A stretch of 64,000 nucleotides of DNA. It comes from Symbiodinium natans. Taxonomy: Eukaryota > Sar > Dinophyceae > Suessiales > Symbiodiniaceae. Position numbers and translations under genes: made by a program. The notes under the pieces were generated by a model. It was not told where the DNA came from. It searched no databases and saw only the letters and a list, made by a program, of their open reading frames with translations. The stretch spans positions 303,104-367,103 of the forward strand of contig CAJNDS010002295.1 in the NCBI GenBank assembly GCA_905221605.1, written 5' to 3'. Positions 11,066 to 21,234 of this stretch are shown here, piece after piece (positions within the stretch are counted from its first letter, which is position 1; each line of letters opens with the position of its first letter).

Positions 11066-12328
11066 CCCTGACCAGAAGTTGGACCAAACCCAGACGCGAC
11101 TGCTGCTGCAGCTTGAGCGGGCGCTCTCAAAGCACCAACCGCGGGCGCTGCAACATCCTGCACCTGCGCAGAGGTGCGGACCTGAGCATCTTGCGACGAT
11201 GGCACCTGGAGAGGAATGGGGACCTGCATTTGCGATGGTGCGGGGGCTTGCGGGGCACTGCTTGAAGCTGCCGCCTCCCTAGCCAACTGCTCCCTCATGG
11301 CCTTCTCCTGCTCTAGTTGCCTCCTCAAACGCTGGATCTCAAGGTCCTGGGCCTGAGCCCTTTGATCAAACCCTGCCAACTGCCTAGCAACCTCGGCTTG
11401 AATTGCTTCCTGAGGCAAAGATGATGAATCTGTTCGCGATTGAGGTCTTTCGGGCACATTACCGTACAGTAGGGGGGCCAGGGGGGGCCCTTTGTTCTCA
11501 AGCCTGCATGCGCTGCAGCATGTCAGCGTTCAGTGGCGGGCCCTCCCTTGCGGGGTGCGATGGTGCAAAGGACGTTGGCGTTCCTTGTGGCCCCAATTGG
11601 GGTGGTGACCCACTATTAGAACCCAAACTCCCATCTCCCAAAGCTAACTGCCCTGGTGCACCTCCCGGACTACCCAATGAGCGGGTAGCACTTCGCGGTG
11701 GCGTTGCGTGTGAGTCCTGCCACACCGGGACTTGCATGACCTCAGTGCGGGCAACTCTGAAAAAATCCCCAACCCTTGACATGAGCTGGAGCCCAGCCCC
11801 AGGGAAACCCTCAACCATTTCTGCAATAGTGGGCAAACCCTGTCCTTGCTGGGAACGTGGGGTAAGGAACCCCATGGGAGTCCCCAGCGACTGCTCCACC
11901 TGGCGCTGCTTCACCACTCGCGGTACCTGGCATGCCAGTGCTGGTCTGCAGACCTGGGCTCCCGCCCGCCGGGGTGTGTTGCCGGGCACATGCACAATTT
12001 GGTGTGCGCTCTCACCACCCTCACTGGCGGTCGACATTGGTGGCACTTCCCCTGAACCTCGCGATGATTCATGCTGGCCTGTGCCTCCCAATGCCCCTCC
12101 CGTAGCCGTATTAGGTTCAAGGCCCACTGCACCTGACTGGCCTGATTCACGTGGTGGCATTGAACCTGAGTGCTGCAAACCATCCCCTCCGGGAGGTGGA
12201 GATGGATGCGGTGGATTGGTGCCGTAGCCCTGCCCAAGCGTTGGGCTCATAACCTGCTGGTGTGAACCAGCAGGCTGAGCAGAAGGAACTTGTGGAGTGA
12301 TCAATTCCCTAGCCCCATTCCCAACCAT
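10987..12328 (-). pseudogene. Gag N-terminal region, broken into two frames
   Basis: The first frame (12328-11498) starts MVGNGARELITPQV and is rich in Gly, Pro, Ser and Gln, with a hydrophobic and charged patch near LQLMSRVGDFFRVARTEV. A stop near 11498 ends it; one base away the reading continues as a second frame (11457-10987). That frame begins with a likely coiled coil (LEIQRLRRQLEQEKAMREQL) followed by an Ala/Gln/Pro-rich tail. Coiled coils near the N-terminus of Gag commonly drive multimerisation. The second, decayed copy at 16015-17095 supports this being one unit of element sequence. The start at 12328 lies about 220 bases inside the 5' LTR, a plausible leader length. Confidence 0.65.
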
Positions 12329-12548
12329 GGCTCACACAGTAGGCGGAGATCTTTTACGCGCAGAAGCAACAAATCAACAAAGGAACAAAAAAGGTCTCTG
12401 CAGTGTAGGGCTACGGCTCCTACAGTATGATATGTACATGTTGAAATATGTGGCATGCTCAAGGCTTGAGTTTGGGCCTAGAAGCCACAAGGAAAAATGC
12501 GCACTGCAATTGATTACAGAATGACATGTACAGGAGTAGACTTCAACA

Positions 12549-13389
12549 CCAGGGGTTAAGGTGAAACTGAGGGGCCTGAGACCTGAGGTGTTCTCAGCAC
12601 CACTGGGCTTCACCAGTTGGCTCAACTGAACTTAAGTCAGGAGCTAGCCTACTCACTAAGGACTGCAGGAGGCTCTACTGGCGGGACAAACCTCTACCCT
12701 GTTTGGAGAACCCAGGTAACAGGCCTGGAGCTTGGGAGGCCCCAAAGCTCCTCACTTGTTCTAACCCACAAACACCTGCCAAGGTGGCTCGGCTTTCTCG
12801 CTCTTACTCACCTCGCCATGCACCCATGCCGTAACAGCGCTGGGCACACCTCAGGGCAGAAAGCATGTGGAACCTCCACCACCCAAATGGCAACCACCGC
12901 CCCGCCACCCAACCCCAGAAGGCCGCAGCACAAGGCTCGTCTATGGCGTTACAAAGGCCTGCCCCGCGACGACCAACCAGGCGAAGGGAGAGACGAGACG
13001 AGGTGTATACACATGGTGAAAGGCTTACAATGTAAGTTGAAACCATCCAGGGGAGGCCCCAGAGCTCACACTGCAGAACAGCACTGTTCTCCTTCCAGTA
13101 AACTGGTCAGCAGGCAACTGACAGCACAGAGGGCCGCAACCAGACAAGCAAGCATAGCGGCCAGAGGCCAAGCAAGCCTGCCAGCACCAACCCTTGCTGG
13201 ACTGCAAGGACCTGCCTCCACACTTCTAACCAAACCTCGCAAGGCCAAGAGAAACCTGGAGGGCAAGGAGGCAAGGCTTAGCAGCTATACAAATGCAGAG
13301 CCCAAAACTGTTGTGTTTTTAGTCAGACTCGGAGTTAGGCGGCATCTCCTCGCCTGTAGCCCCCTTTCGCTGGGGCCAACGTTGGTGCA
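12549..13389 (-). repeat. 5' long terminal repeat of the gag-protease element
   Basis: Direct repeat of 7523-8366. It carries a ~27-bp insertion (about 12990-13020) lacking in the other copy. Just inside, the element strand reads TGGTGTTGAAGTC, which could be a primer binding site since it starts TGG, but the matching tRNA is not identified. Confidence 0.75.
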
Positions 13390-13919
13390 GGTGTCCGCTG
13401 ACTTATAAGCATGCGGCTTGTAGCCAACAGGTCTAGAATGTTCTTACTAATGGCATTGCGCAAGAGCCATCGTGAAGATTCAGGCTGCATCATGGCAGCT
13501 GGAAGGCACGCAATAAGCACATTGGCCACTAGGTTTGGCCGGTAAGCTCACCCTTGGCCGGATCGTACCAGAACCAAGGTGCTACTGGTAAAACCCAGAG
13601 TTTCTTTACGGATCTGGGTTGTGCATCGTTACCTGCAACCCCCTTTGGATAGGGCCCACAGCGGGTTCCTCTAACTCAGGTAAGCAGGCGGACTGTAGCT
13701 TGCAGGCACATAACAATGCAAATGAATGCGCTTTAACGGTGCACCATCCAAGTTTTAGGCTCTCAACCCCCTCTACCAACACAAGCATGCTGCTGCCCCG
13801 GCGGCACTGCTTCTCGCTCTTACCCTTAGGGGCGACTATGCCGCAATGACACCGGGTGTTTGCTACCAAGGCAACACAAATTTATAATGCAAGAGGGACG
13901 AACCGCAACTTGAACAAGG
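13390..13919. other. Intergenic between LTR and G-rich satellite
   Basis: No gene recognised. Near 13625-13665 a stretch (ACCTGCAACCCCCTTTGGAT, then AGGGCCCAC) weakly resembles the outer end of the LTRs (CCTGTAGCCCCCTTTCGCT, then AGGGCC), so a degraded LTR end may lie here. Confidence 0.4.
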
Positions 13920-14222
13920 GATTGGAAAGGGGGGCTTTAGGGGGGCTTCAGGGGGGCTTCAAGGGGGCTTCAAGGGGGGCTTAAAGGGGGCTTAAAGGGG
14001 ACTTAAAGGGGGGCTTCAAGGGGGCTTTGAAGGGGGCTTAAAGGTAAAGAAGAGGGGGCTTAAAGGGGGCTTTAAGGGGGGCTTAAAGGGGGGCTTAAAG
14101 GGAGGCTTCAAGGGGCTTTGAAGGGGGCTTAAAGAGCTTAAACGGGGGGGGCTTAAAGGGGGGCTTAAAAGGGGCTAGATAGGCTAAAGGGGGAGCTTAA
14201 GGGCTGAAAAAATGGGGGGCTT
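13920..14222 (+). repeat. G-rich minisatellite, GGGGGGCTTAAA type
   Basis: About 300 bases of units made of 4-8 G followed by CTTAAA, CTTCAA or CTTTAA. Unit length varies around 9-13 bp. The plus strand has many G-runs spaced by about 6 bases, compatible with G-quadruplex formation. The same satellite occurs at 21235-21568 and 30425-30600. Confidence 0.9.
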
Positions 14223-14264
14223 GAGGGCAACTCTAAACATTACTTTGTCTTAAATATAAGAAAG

Positions 14265-14700
14265 AAGGATCTATTCTAAATTCCACCCCCCTTGAATCTT
14301 GTTTTGTTTTTTGGATTTCGTTCTTCGAAACTAGAGAAGTAAGACTCTAACTTCCACTTTGGAAAAGAGAGAGAAAGGAATTTATTCTCAATTCCACCTT
14401 TCTTAACTCTTGTTATATTTTTGTATTTTTTTGGGATTTCATTGTTCGAAACCAGAGAAGTGAGACTCTAAACATGCATTTCCTTTACAAAGCAAAAGAA
14501 GGGAATGTGTTCTAAATTCCACCCCCCTTGAATTATACATTTTGCGTTTGTTTTTGGATTTCATTCTTCGAAACCAGAGAAGTAAGACTCTAAACATTCA
14601 TTTCCCTTTACGAAAAGAAAGAAGGGAATGTATTCTAAATTCCACCTCCCTTAAATTATGTTTTGTTTTTTCTTTAAAACCAGAGAAGTGAGATTCTTTT
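14265..14700 (+). repeat. AT-rich tandem repeat, ~118-bp unit, about 4 copies
   Basis: Each unit carries TATTCTAAATTCCACC or a near variant, then CTTGTTTTGTTTTT-like sequence, GATTTC.TTCTTCGAAAC and AGAGAAGTAAGACTCTAA. Starts are near 14273, 14388, 14510 and 14630. A second, shorter array with the same unit is at 20818-21160. Confidence 0.85.
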
Positions 14701-14827
14701 TAAAGGGAAGCTTAAGGGCATTTCCACCCCGCTCGCTTCTTCTTTTGTTTTTTGTGTTCATTACTCGAGTTTCAAGAAGCAGAGAGTTCATAGCAGTAAC
14801 GTGGCGCGGGGCTAAGCCGAGAACCCC

Positions 14828-15744
14828 ATGTCTTGTTTCAGAGATGATTCACATGCTTCCACGCAAGCTTGCCCGGCAGGAGAGAAAGGGAAGAAAGGCG
14901 GCCCGGATATGGGCGTGGAGGACTTGCAGCGGACGCTGGTCCGCTGCATGCGCCACGGAAGCCACGGGTGCGTGGGCCGGTTTGCACCCGGGGGCCTTTT
15001 CCTGTGGATGTGCTGTTGGAGAACCTCGGAGTTCCCTACGGCATGTTCCAGGCGGCCCTGGCGTTTGACGGGCGCCAGAGAAAGCCGCGGCTCGATCAGA
15101 GCCGGGTGGCCGAGGTCAGAGCCTTCCAAGGGCACAGCGAAGATTCCGGTCACTCCATCGCCTATATGAACCAGAGGTTGACGGAGTCCGCTGTGAGTGG
15201 CTTGATCGCCACTCACGGGCCAAGTATGTGGCATGGCACGGATGTCCACTGCTTGGAAGGCATTCTCCAGGATGGCCTAGTGCCCGGTGGCGGACCGGGA
15301 GGCCGCCTCGCGGTGCACTACGTCCTTGGCCCGTGCCTCCGGCAGTGGGAGGATGGCCGTTGCGGTTTTAGACGCGGGTCCACCGCTGTGGTGGAAGTTG
15401 AACTGGCGGTCCTTCGGGACGCCGGCGTGTCGATTTACTGCGGAGCCGATGGCGTAGGCCTGACCGGTCACATCAAGCCAACCGACATCTTCCGTATATG
15501 GGCTCTTCCGCAAGGGTCAGGCCAGAAAAGCCTCAAGGTCGCGGAGCTCAATGTAAGCCGCGACCGGCTAGTTCGGCTGATGCGCCTTGAGAATAGCCTT
15601 GCGGGGCCAGCCGGCCGCACGGTTCCCAAGGCGAAGGCAGAGGCCCCTGCGGGCCATGCCACGGCCGCGGGGAGCCGACAGCCCAGCCCCACCTGGAACG
15701 CCGCCGAAGTCCGCTCCAGCGGAGAAGAAGCGGCCCAAGCCTAA
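14828..15744 (+). pseudogene. TPT1: Tpt1/KptA-like RNA 2'-phosphotransferase, frame-broken
   Basis: Tpt1/KptA removes the 2'-phosphate left at tRNA splice junctions by transferring it to NAD+. The N-terminal part (frame from 14828, or ATG 14909) contains LQRTLVRCMRHG, matching the family's N-terminal helix with its Arg-His pair. The frame then switches at a run of five G (14990-14994). The second frame (to 15744) carries VRAFQGHS, the family RAxQGHS signature, then WHGTD, a region aligning with the HVHLS segment (AVHYVLG), VVEVELAVLRDAGV and GADGVGLTGHIKP, which match the NAD-binding C-terminal lobe in order. The C-terminus runs into a Lys/Pro-rich tail. An AG preceded by CTTGTTTC lies just upstream of the ATG at 14843 and could be a splice acceptor. 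The single G-run break could be assembly error, in which case the gene might be intact. It abuts a gag fragment downstream. Confidence 0.7.
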
Positions 15745-16014
15745 GGATGGGGCGGGGCGACCACTTGTCTACCCGCGCAGGAACCTCCAAGCCAAACGCC
15801 CTGGATCAGAAGAATTTAGAGGCGGAGGAGGACGCAGAGCGCGGGCAGCCAGCCGCTGCCAAGGAGTTAAGCTTGAGCTCCGAGCTTCTTGACACGCGGG
15901 CGCCATTAGCCGCGGTCAAGAAGAAGGTGGTGCCAAGCGAGGAGGAAGTTCTTAAGCTGGGTCGGATGGTAGTTCTACACCGCGGCCTCAAATGCCCTCC
16001 TCCGTGCTCAGCGG
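15745..16014 (+). other. Low-complexity tail of the Tpt1-like gene
   Basis: Open in more than one frame. One frame gives a Lys/Arg/Pro-rich segment (AEKKRPKPKDGAGRP), another an Ala/Glu/Lys-rich one (EEDAERGQPAAAKEL). It probably belonged to the C-terminal extension of the Tpt1-like protein before the gag fragment joined at about 16015. Confidence 0.4.
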
Positions 16015-17095
16015 GCGGACCTGAGCATCTTGCAACGATGGCACCTGGAGAGAAATGAGGACCTGCCGCCTTCTAGCCAACTGCTTAGGCCTTCTCCTGC
16101 TCTAGTTGCCTTCTCAAACGCTGGATCTCAAGGTTCTGGGCCTGAGCCCTTTGATCAAAACTGCCAACTGCCTAGCAACCTCGGCTTGAATTGCTTCCTG
16201 AGGCAAAGATGATGAATCTGTTCGCGATTAAGGTCTTTCGGGTCATTACCGTACAGTAGGGGGGCCCTTTGTTCTAAAGCCTGCATGTGGCAGCATGTCA
16301 GCGTTCAGTGGCGGGCCCTTTCTTCCGAGCTGCGATGGTGCAAAGGACGCTGGCGTTCCTTGTGGCCCCAATTGGGGTGGTAACCCACTATTAGAACCCA
16401 AACTTCCATCTCCCAAAGCTAACTGCCCTGGTGCACCTTCCGGACTACCCAATGAGCGGGTAGCACTTTGTGGTGGCGTTGCGTGTGAGTTCTGCCACAC
16501 CGGGACTTGCATAACCTCAGTGCGGGCAACTTTGAAAAAATCCCCAACCCTTGACATAAGCTGGAGCCCAGCCCTAGGGAAACCCTTAACCATTTCTGCA
16601 GTGGGCAAACCCTGTTCTTGCTGGGAACGTGGGGTCAGGAACCCTTAACATGGAAGTCCCCAGCGACTGCTCCACCTGGCGCTGCTTCACCACTCGCGGT
16701 ACCTGGCATGCCAGTGCTGGTCTGCAGACCTGGGCTCCCGCCCGGTGTGTTGCCGGGCACATGCACAATTTGGTGTGCGCTCTTACCACCCTTACTGGCG
16801 GTCGACATTGGTGGCACTTCCTCTAAACCTCGCAATCTCCCGTAGCCGTATTAGGTTCAAGTCCACTGCACCTGAATGGCCTGATTCACGTGGTGGCATT
16901 GAACCTGAGTGCTGCAAACCATCCCCTCCGAGAGGTGAAGATGGATGCAGTGGATTGGTGCCGTAGCCCTGCCCAAGCGTTGGGCTCATAACCTGCTGGT
17001 GTGAACCAGCAGGCTGAGCAGAAGGAATTGTGGAGTGATCAATTCTCTGGCCCATTCCCAACCATGGCTCACACAGTAGGCGGAGATCTTTTACG
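16015..17095 (-). pseudogene. Decayed duplicate of the gag N-terminal region
   Basis: Aligns with 11173-12355 in the same orientation, from GCGGACCTGAGCATCTTGC at one end to AGGCGGAGATCTTTTACG at the other. It has several deletions (for example the block equivalent to about 12060-12100 is missing) and numerous substitutions, so reading frames are broken. The flanks differ completely from the parent: Tpt1-like sequence at 16014 and the A module at 17098. It is therefore a partial copy or recombination product, not a separate element. Confidence 0.9.
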
Positions 17096-17097
17096 TT

Positions 17098-17370
17098 ACT
17101 GCGGGGGCACTCAAACGTGTCCTACGCTTCTTGTGTCTTTTTGGGGTCTGATTTGGCTTCACTCGAGGCACATTCTCCAAACCCCCAGGCAAAGGGCCTG
17201 TCCCAAATCAATAAAATGTTGTTGAAAATCCCCTTTCCCCCATGGCAATGTTGCAACACGTTGGTCATGTCAGACCGACCTTCAGCGTCCAACATTGCCA
17301 TTGGGGGCTCGGGGGCACACGCAAGGGCTAATGACCGGAGACAAGCATCCTTTTCCAGGCTCTTCAGGCT
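17098..17370 (+). repeat. Module A, first copy
   Basis: Direct repeat of 18520-18780. Shared landmarks in order are ACTGCGGGGGCACTCAAACG, CTTCTTGTGTCTTTTTGG, GAGGCACATTCTCCAAACCC, TTGCAACACGTTGGTCATGT, TCAGCGTCCAACATTGCC and GGAGACAAGCATC. The copies differ by small indels. Confidence 0.9.
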
Positions 17371-17387
17371 CCAAGCCCTTGCAATTT

Positions 17388-17905
17388 CAAGGTAGCTCTC
17401 AAGCTCGGGCTGCGCTGCTTACTGCGTTCTGCAGACCCTGCATGTAGCAACCTGCAGACCCTGCAGACCTGCAGCAAGCATGCGGACTCTGCAGCAAAGC
17501 CTGCAGGCCCTGCAGCAGCCTGCAGCAAGCCTGCAGACCCCTGCAGCAAGCCTGCAGGGTTTGTAGGCCTCTCGGCAAGCTTGCAGACCCTGCAGCAGCC
17601 TTGCAGGCCAGCAGGGCCTGCGGGCCCTGCAGCAAGCCTGCAGACCCCTGCAGCAAGCCTGCAGATCCTACAGACCCAGATCCTGCAGCAAACCTGCAGA
17701 CCCTGCCACAGACCGGCCCGTAGCAAGCCTGCAAAACCTGCTGGCTGCCTCTCCCCCAGCCTGGATGGCTTCCAGTCCTCAATTACTTGGACATTCCTGC
17801 TTTCACACGAAGTCCATTTCCCCTTTTAAACAAAGGCTTGAAGGCCCCAGAGTCTGCAGGAAGCCCCTGACTTGTGGAACTGCAAATTGAAAACCATGAT
17901 CAAAA
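17388..17905 (+). repeat. Module B, CTGCAG-rich inverted-repeat arm (left)
   Basis: The core is a degenerate array of CCTGCAGACC and CTGCAGCAAG words (17440-17720), bordered by unique sequence on both sides. The reverse complement aligns with 18955-19333 over the whole length, including the non-repetitive ends (CTGCGCTGCTTACTGCGTTC on the outer side, CCATTTCCCCTTTTAAACA and CCCCAGAGTCTGCAG on the inner side). It therefore cannot be explained by the simple array alone. Confidence 0.9.
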
Positions 17906-18519
17906 CTGCTGGGCAAAAACCACAGTGTACTGCATAAATGCATATTTTTTTCAAAAATTTACACTCAAGTAAGGCCTCACAGTCCCCTTCAAGGGCTCAA
18001 AACCTCATCAGGATCCCAGAGTTCCAACTTTTACGGACTGCCCGTTGGAAAAATCGCTGAAAAACGTGGCATTGCGCTGGTCCACACAGGACCGACAAAA
18101 CGACGAGAAACATAGGACGCATCAGAGAATATCCCCCCCAGTGGCAACCTGAATGGCGCCCAAACAAAATAAATAAGTATAAGCCCACCACCGACCGCTT
18201 GCCACGCAGCGGTGCATTTTATTGTCTTATCAGAAGGGAAATCGCACAGTTTTTGGCAAATGAGAGCCATAAATTGGGTCCCAAAACTGGGTCTGCCTGA
18301 TTTAAAACTCTTAGAAAAGACAATTCCGGGCTTCGCTTTGGGGCCCAAAAATGGGATCCTAGAATGGGCCGTAAAACTGGCAAGTGTGCTTTCAATTTTT
18401 GCGGAGACACGCAAAGCATGCATGTTTTGGTTGGGCGCAAAGATAGTCAGCGGTCGCTCAAGACTGTTGGCAATAGCGTTATAACGGAACAAGTATTGCA
18501 CATGACAAGCTGAATTGCA
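17906..18519. other. Spacer with module C, first copy
   Basis: Contains module C at about 18022-18146 (CCAACTTTTACGGACTGCCC, then GGACGCAT and CCCCCCAGTGG), repeated in direct orientation at 19456-19520. The open frame of 156 codons on the minus strand (18501-18031) has no recognised motif and runs through module C, so I do not call it a gene. Confidence 0.7.
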
Positions 18520-18780
18520 ACTGCGGGGGCACTCAAACGTGTCCTACGCTTCTTGTGTCTTTTTGGAGTCTGATTTAGCTTCACTTGAGGCACATTCTCC
18601 AAACCCAAGGCAAGGACCTACCTTGTTCCAAATTAATAATGTTGTTAAATTCCCATAGCAATGTTGCAACACGTTGGTCATGTCAGCCGACCTTCAGCGT
18701 CCAACATTGCCATTGGGGCTTGGAGGCACACGTAAGGGCTGATGACCGGAGACAAGCATCTTTTCCAAGCTCTTTGGCCA
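18520..18780 (+). repeat. Module A, second copy
   Basis: Direct repeat of 17098-17370. It lies between the two inverted B arms. Confidence 0.9.
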
Positions 18781-18805
18781 TTCATGTAGGACACTGTGGT
18801 TTTTG

Positions 18806-18962
18806 CCAAGCGCGGAGCGTGTAGTACTTGTTTTGATAAAATTACATCTAAGGCGGACTCCAGCTTTTTTCCACAGCGCGGAGCGTGCAGCACCAGTTTT
18901 CATAAAATTAAACTGGCCGAAATCGAGCTTTTCTGCAGCGCGGAGCATGTGTGACACCTGGT
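18806..18962 (+). repeat. Tandem repeat, ~63-bp unit, about 2.5 copies
   Basis: Units share AGCGCGGAGCGTG, then a TTGTTTTGATAAAATTA or AGTTTTCATAAAATTA word, then a segment ending GAGCTTTTCTGC or CAGCTTTTTTCC. Confidence 0.8.
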
Positions 18963-19333
18963 TTTAATTTGCAGTTCTACAGGTCAGAGGCTTTCAAGCT
19001 TTCTGCAGACTCTGGGGCCTTCAAGTCTTTGTGTTTAAAAGGGGAAATGGACTCCGTGTAAAAGCAGGAAAATGTCTGCTGCAGGATCAGGCTTGCTGCA
19101 GGGGTCTGCAGGCTTAGCAGGCAGGCTGCTGCAGGGTCTGCAGACTTGCCGAGGGGCCACAAACATTGCAGCTGCAGACTTGCAGGGGTCTGCAGGCTGC
19201 TGCAGGCTGCTGCAGGGCCTGCAGGATGCTGCAGAGTCTGCATGCTCAGTCTGCAGGGTCTGCAGTGTACATGCAAGGTCTGCAGAACGCAGTAAGCAGC
19301 GCAGTCCAAGCTTGAGAGCCACCTTGAAATTAC
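18955..19333 (-). repeat. Module B, inverted-repeat arm (right)
   Basis: Inverted copy of 17388-17905, shorter by internal deletions of the CTGCAG array. The pair could form a very large hairpin with a ~1-kb loop. Confidence 0.9.
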
Positions 19334-19455
19334 AAAGAGTGGACAGTTTTTTCAAAACTTTTAGGTTCCTGTTTTGTTTTACCTTGGAATTCAGGTACTA
19401 CACGCTGTTTCCCATTTTTTTAAGTGTAGTACTTGTGCACAGGTTTGCCCAGAGC

Positions 19456-19520
19456 CTTTTCCAACTTTTGCGGGCTGCCTGTTGGAGGACGCATTAGAGT
19501 ACCCCCCCAGTGGACCAGTT
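19456..19520 (+). repeat. Module C, second copy (shortened)
   Basis: Direct repeat of the ends of 18022-18146: CCAACTTTTGCGGGCTGCC, GTTGGA, GGACGCAT, CCCCCCCAGTGG. About 60 bases present in the first copy are missing. Confidence 0.75.
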
Positions 19521-20586
19521 GAACAACTTGCTTTTGGATCTGCACTAACATTGAGCTGGACAAAGTGTCTTTCAGGTCCGTGACATTGTGGCACGGCGAT
19601 CTTACCGTGTTACAAAGGCTGGTCAAGTTTGCCATACGATGGTGCGAAAGCGTACAAGTCCGTTAAACAACGGAACCCTTTCCAACTTTGGTTCTTTGCA
19701 GCTTTTCCACACTTGAGCCACCCCCACCCGGCACGGTACGGTGAAAATGTTGATCAGAAAGCAATTTTGGGCTTTGGAAGTCAATTGTGGGTTTTGGAAG
19801 CCAATGGGCACCGGGGCTTCTCCAGACCTTTGACAACTTTGAAAATACTTCTTTATGGTTTAGGGAAAGTGTTCAGGGTTTGGTGTGTGGGGTTTAGGGT
19901 TTAGTTTTTAGGGTGGAGTGTTTTTAGTGTGAAGTTTTTAGGGTTCGTGTTAGGGTCTGGTGCTCAGTGTTTAGGGTTTAGATTTTGGGCTTTGGCAGAG
20001 CAATTTGGATTGGGGCCAGTTTTGGGCTTTGGGGGCCAACTTTCGGTCATTGGAAGCCAATGGGGTTTTGGAAGACTTGTGAGAAGCCGCTGAACACTAT
20101 TGGCTCTTCAGACTCACAAGCACTGCGGATGGAACAGCTTATGCATTTTGCAGTCCGTGCCTTCCAGTTGAAGTTTTGGTTTGCTGGTTGTAACATGTTT
20201 TCTTTGCATGAGAAGCTTTGGAAAACCGCCAGAGGTGGTCATAATGAGACCTGGACATGTTTGTCTTTATTTAAGTCAGGTTGCTGTGCCAACCTGGCGG
20301 TTTCCAAGTTCGCTTGGCGTGCTTGGTATAATGCTGCCACCGCCCATTGGGCAGCCCTTAAGGGGCTTACACGATCCAAACACCCAACCAAGCAACGCCT
20401 CAACAGCTTCTGGTGTAAAATGTATTGCCACGGCAACCCAAGAAGTTCTCCTGCACAGGCAAGCAGGCTGTCGCTAGCAGAGAAGCTGTAGAGGTTGTGC
20501 TTTGGACAGCCAAGCAAGCGAGCTCTTTAGCAAGCTCTTTGACGGCAAGTAAAAGAATCTGGTTCATCCGTTTGCGGTGTTTAGGG
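19521..20586. other. Intergenic with weak repeats
   Basis: No gene recognised. 19745-19830 and 19985-20080 share TTTTGGGCTTTGG and GGAAGCCAATGGG words, a decayed duplication. 19855-19990 is a degenerate TTTAGGG-like patch with variants such as TTTTTAGGG and GGGTTTAG. Confidence 0.5.
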
Positions 20587-20775
20587 CAGGAGACACCCCT
20601 CCCCTCCCCCCACCCCCCCTCCCCCCCACATCCCCACCCCCACTCCCCCCCCACCCAACCCACTACCCCACCGCACACCCCCACCCACCACAACCCGACC
20701 ACGCCCCAACCCCCCCCACCACCCCCCCCCACCCCACCCCCCCCCCCCAACCCCCCCCACCCACCCCCCCTTTTA
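20587..20775 (+). repeat. C-rich low-complexity tract
   Basis: About 185 bases almost purely C with scattered A and T (CCCCACC, CCCCTCC words). The complementary strand is G-rich. Proline-rich or glycine-rich frames across it are translation artefacts. Confidence 0.95.
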
Positions 20776-20817
20776 CATTCTTAATCTTGCTTGCCGTGTA
20801 AAACGCCGCGCCCGGCA

Positions 20818-21160
20818 ATCTATTCTAAATTCCACCATCTTAAATCTTGTTTTGTTTTTGGGATTTCGTTCTTCGAAACTAGAGAAGTAAGACTCTAACT
20901 TCCACTTTGGAAAAGAGAGAGAAAGGAATTTAGCATTTTCTTTACAAAGCAAAAGAAGGGAATGTGTTCTAAATTCCACCCCCTTGAATTATACATTTTG
21001 TGCTTGTTTTTGGATTCTTCAAAACCAGAGAGTAAGATTCTAAACATTCATTTCCCTTCACGAAAAAAAGAAGGGAATGTATTCTAAATTCCACCTCCCT
21101 TAAATTATGTTTTGTTTTTTCTTTAAAACCAAAGAAGTAAGATTCTTTTTAAAGGGAAGC
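20818..21160 (+). repeat. AT-rich tandem repeat, second array
   Basis: Same ~118-bp unit as 14265-14700, about three copies. Long stretches are nearly identical between arrays (for example around CGTTCTTCGAAACTAGAGAA), and both end in TTTTTAAAGGGAAGC. Confidence 0.9.
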
Positions 21161-21234
21161 CTCTTAAATTGCTGCCCAGAGGCCCAGCAAGTATTAGGCC
21201 TCTTAAACTGCTGCCTAAACCCTCCACAGAGGGG

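Larger units (their letters stand above)
7523..13389 (-). mobile_element. Defective gag-protease LTR element lacking pol
   Basis: Two direct repeats of about 840 bp bound a minus-strand internal region of about 4.2 kb. That region encodes a Gag with CCCH and CCHC fingers and a DSGAT aspartic protease. No integrase, reverse transcriptase or RNase H motif is visible between the protease and the 3' repeat, so the element as it stands could not copy itself. The element runs right to left: 5' repeat 13389-12549, leader, gag from 12328, protease ending at 8347, 3' repeat 8366-7523. On the sense strand each repeat starts TGCACC at its outer (13389) or inner (8366) upper edge; the other edge does not end in CA and I see no target duplication, so the limits are approximate. 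The repeats differ by many substitutions and indels, so this is an older insertion than the copia element at 21.6 kb. Confidence 0.75.

Noticed and set aside
18031-18501. 156-codon minus-strand frame
   Set aside because: Overlaps module C, which is repeated with a deletion at 19456-19520. No motif, and a competing frame exists on the other strand.
20425-20784. Proline-rich plus-strand frame and glycine-rich minus-strand frame
   Set aside because: Direct translation of the C-rich tract at 20587-20775.
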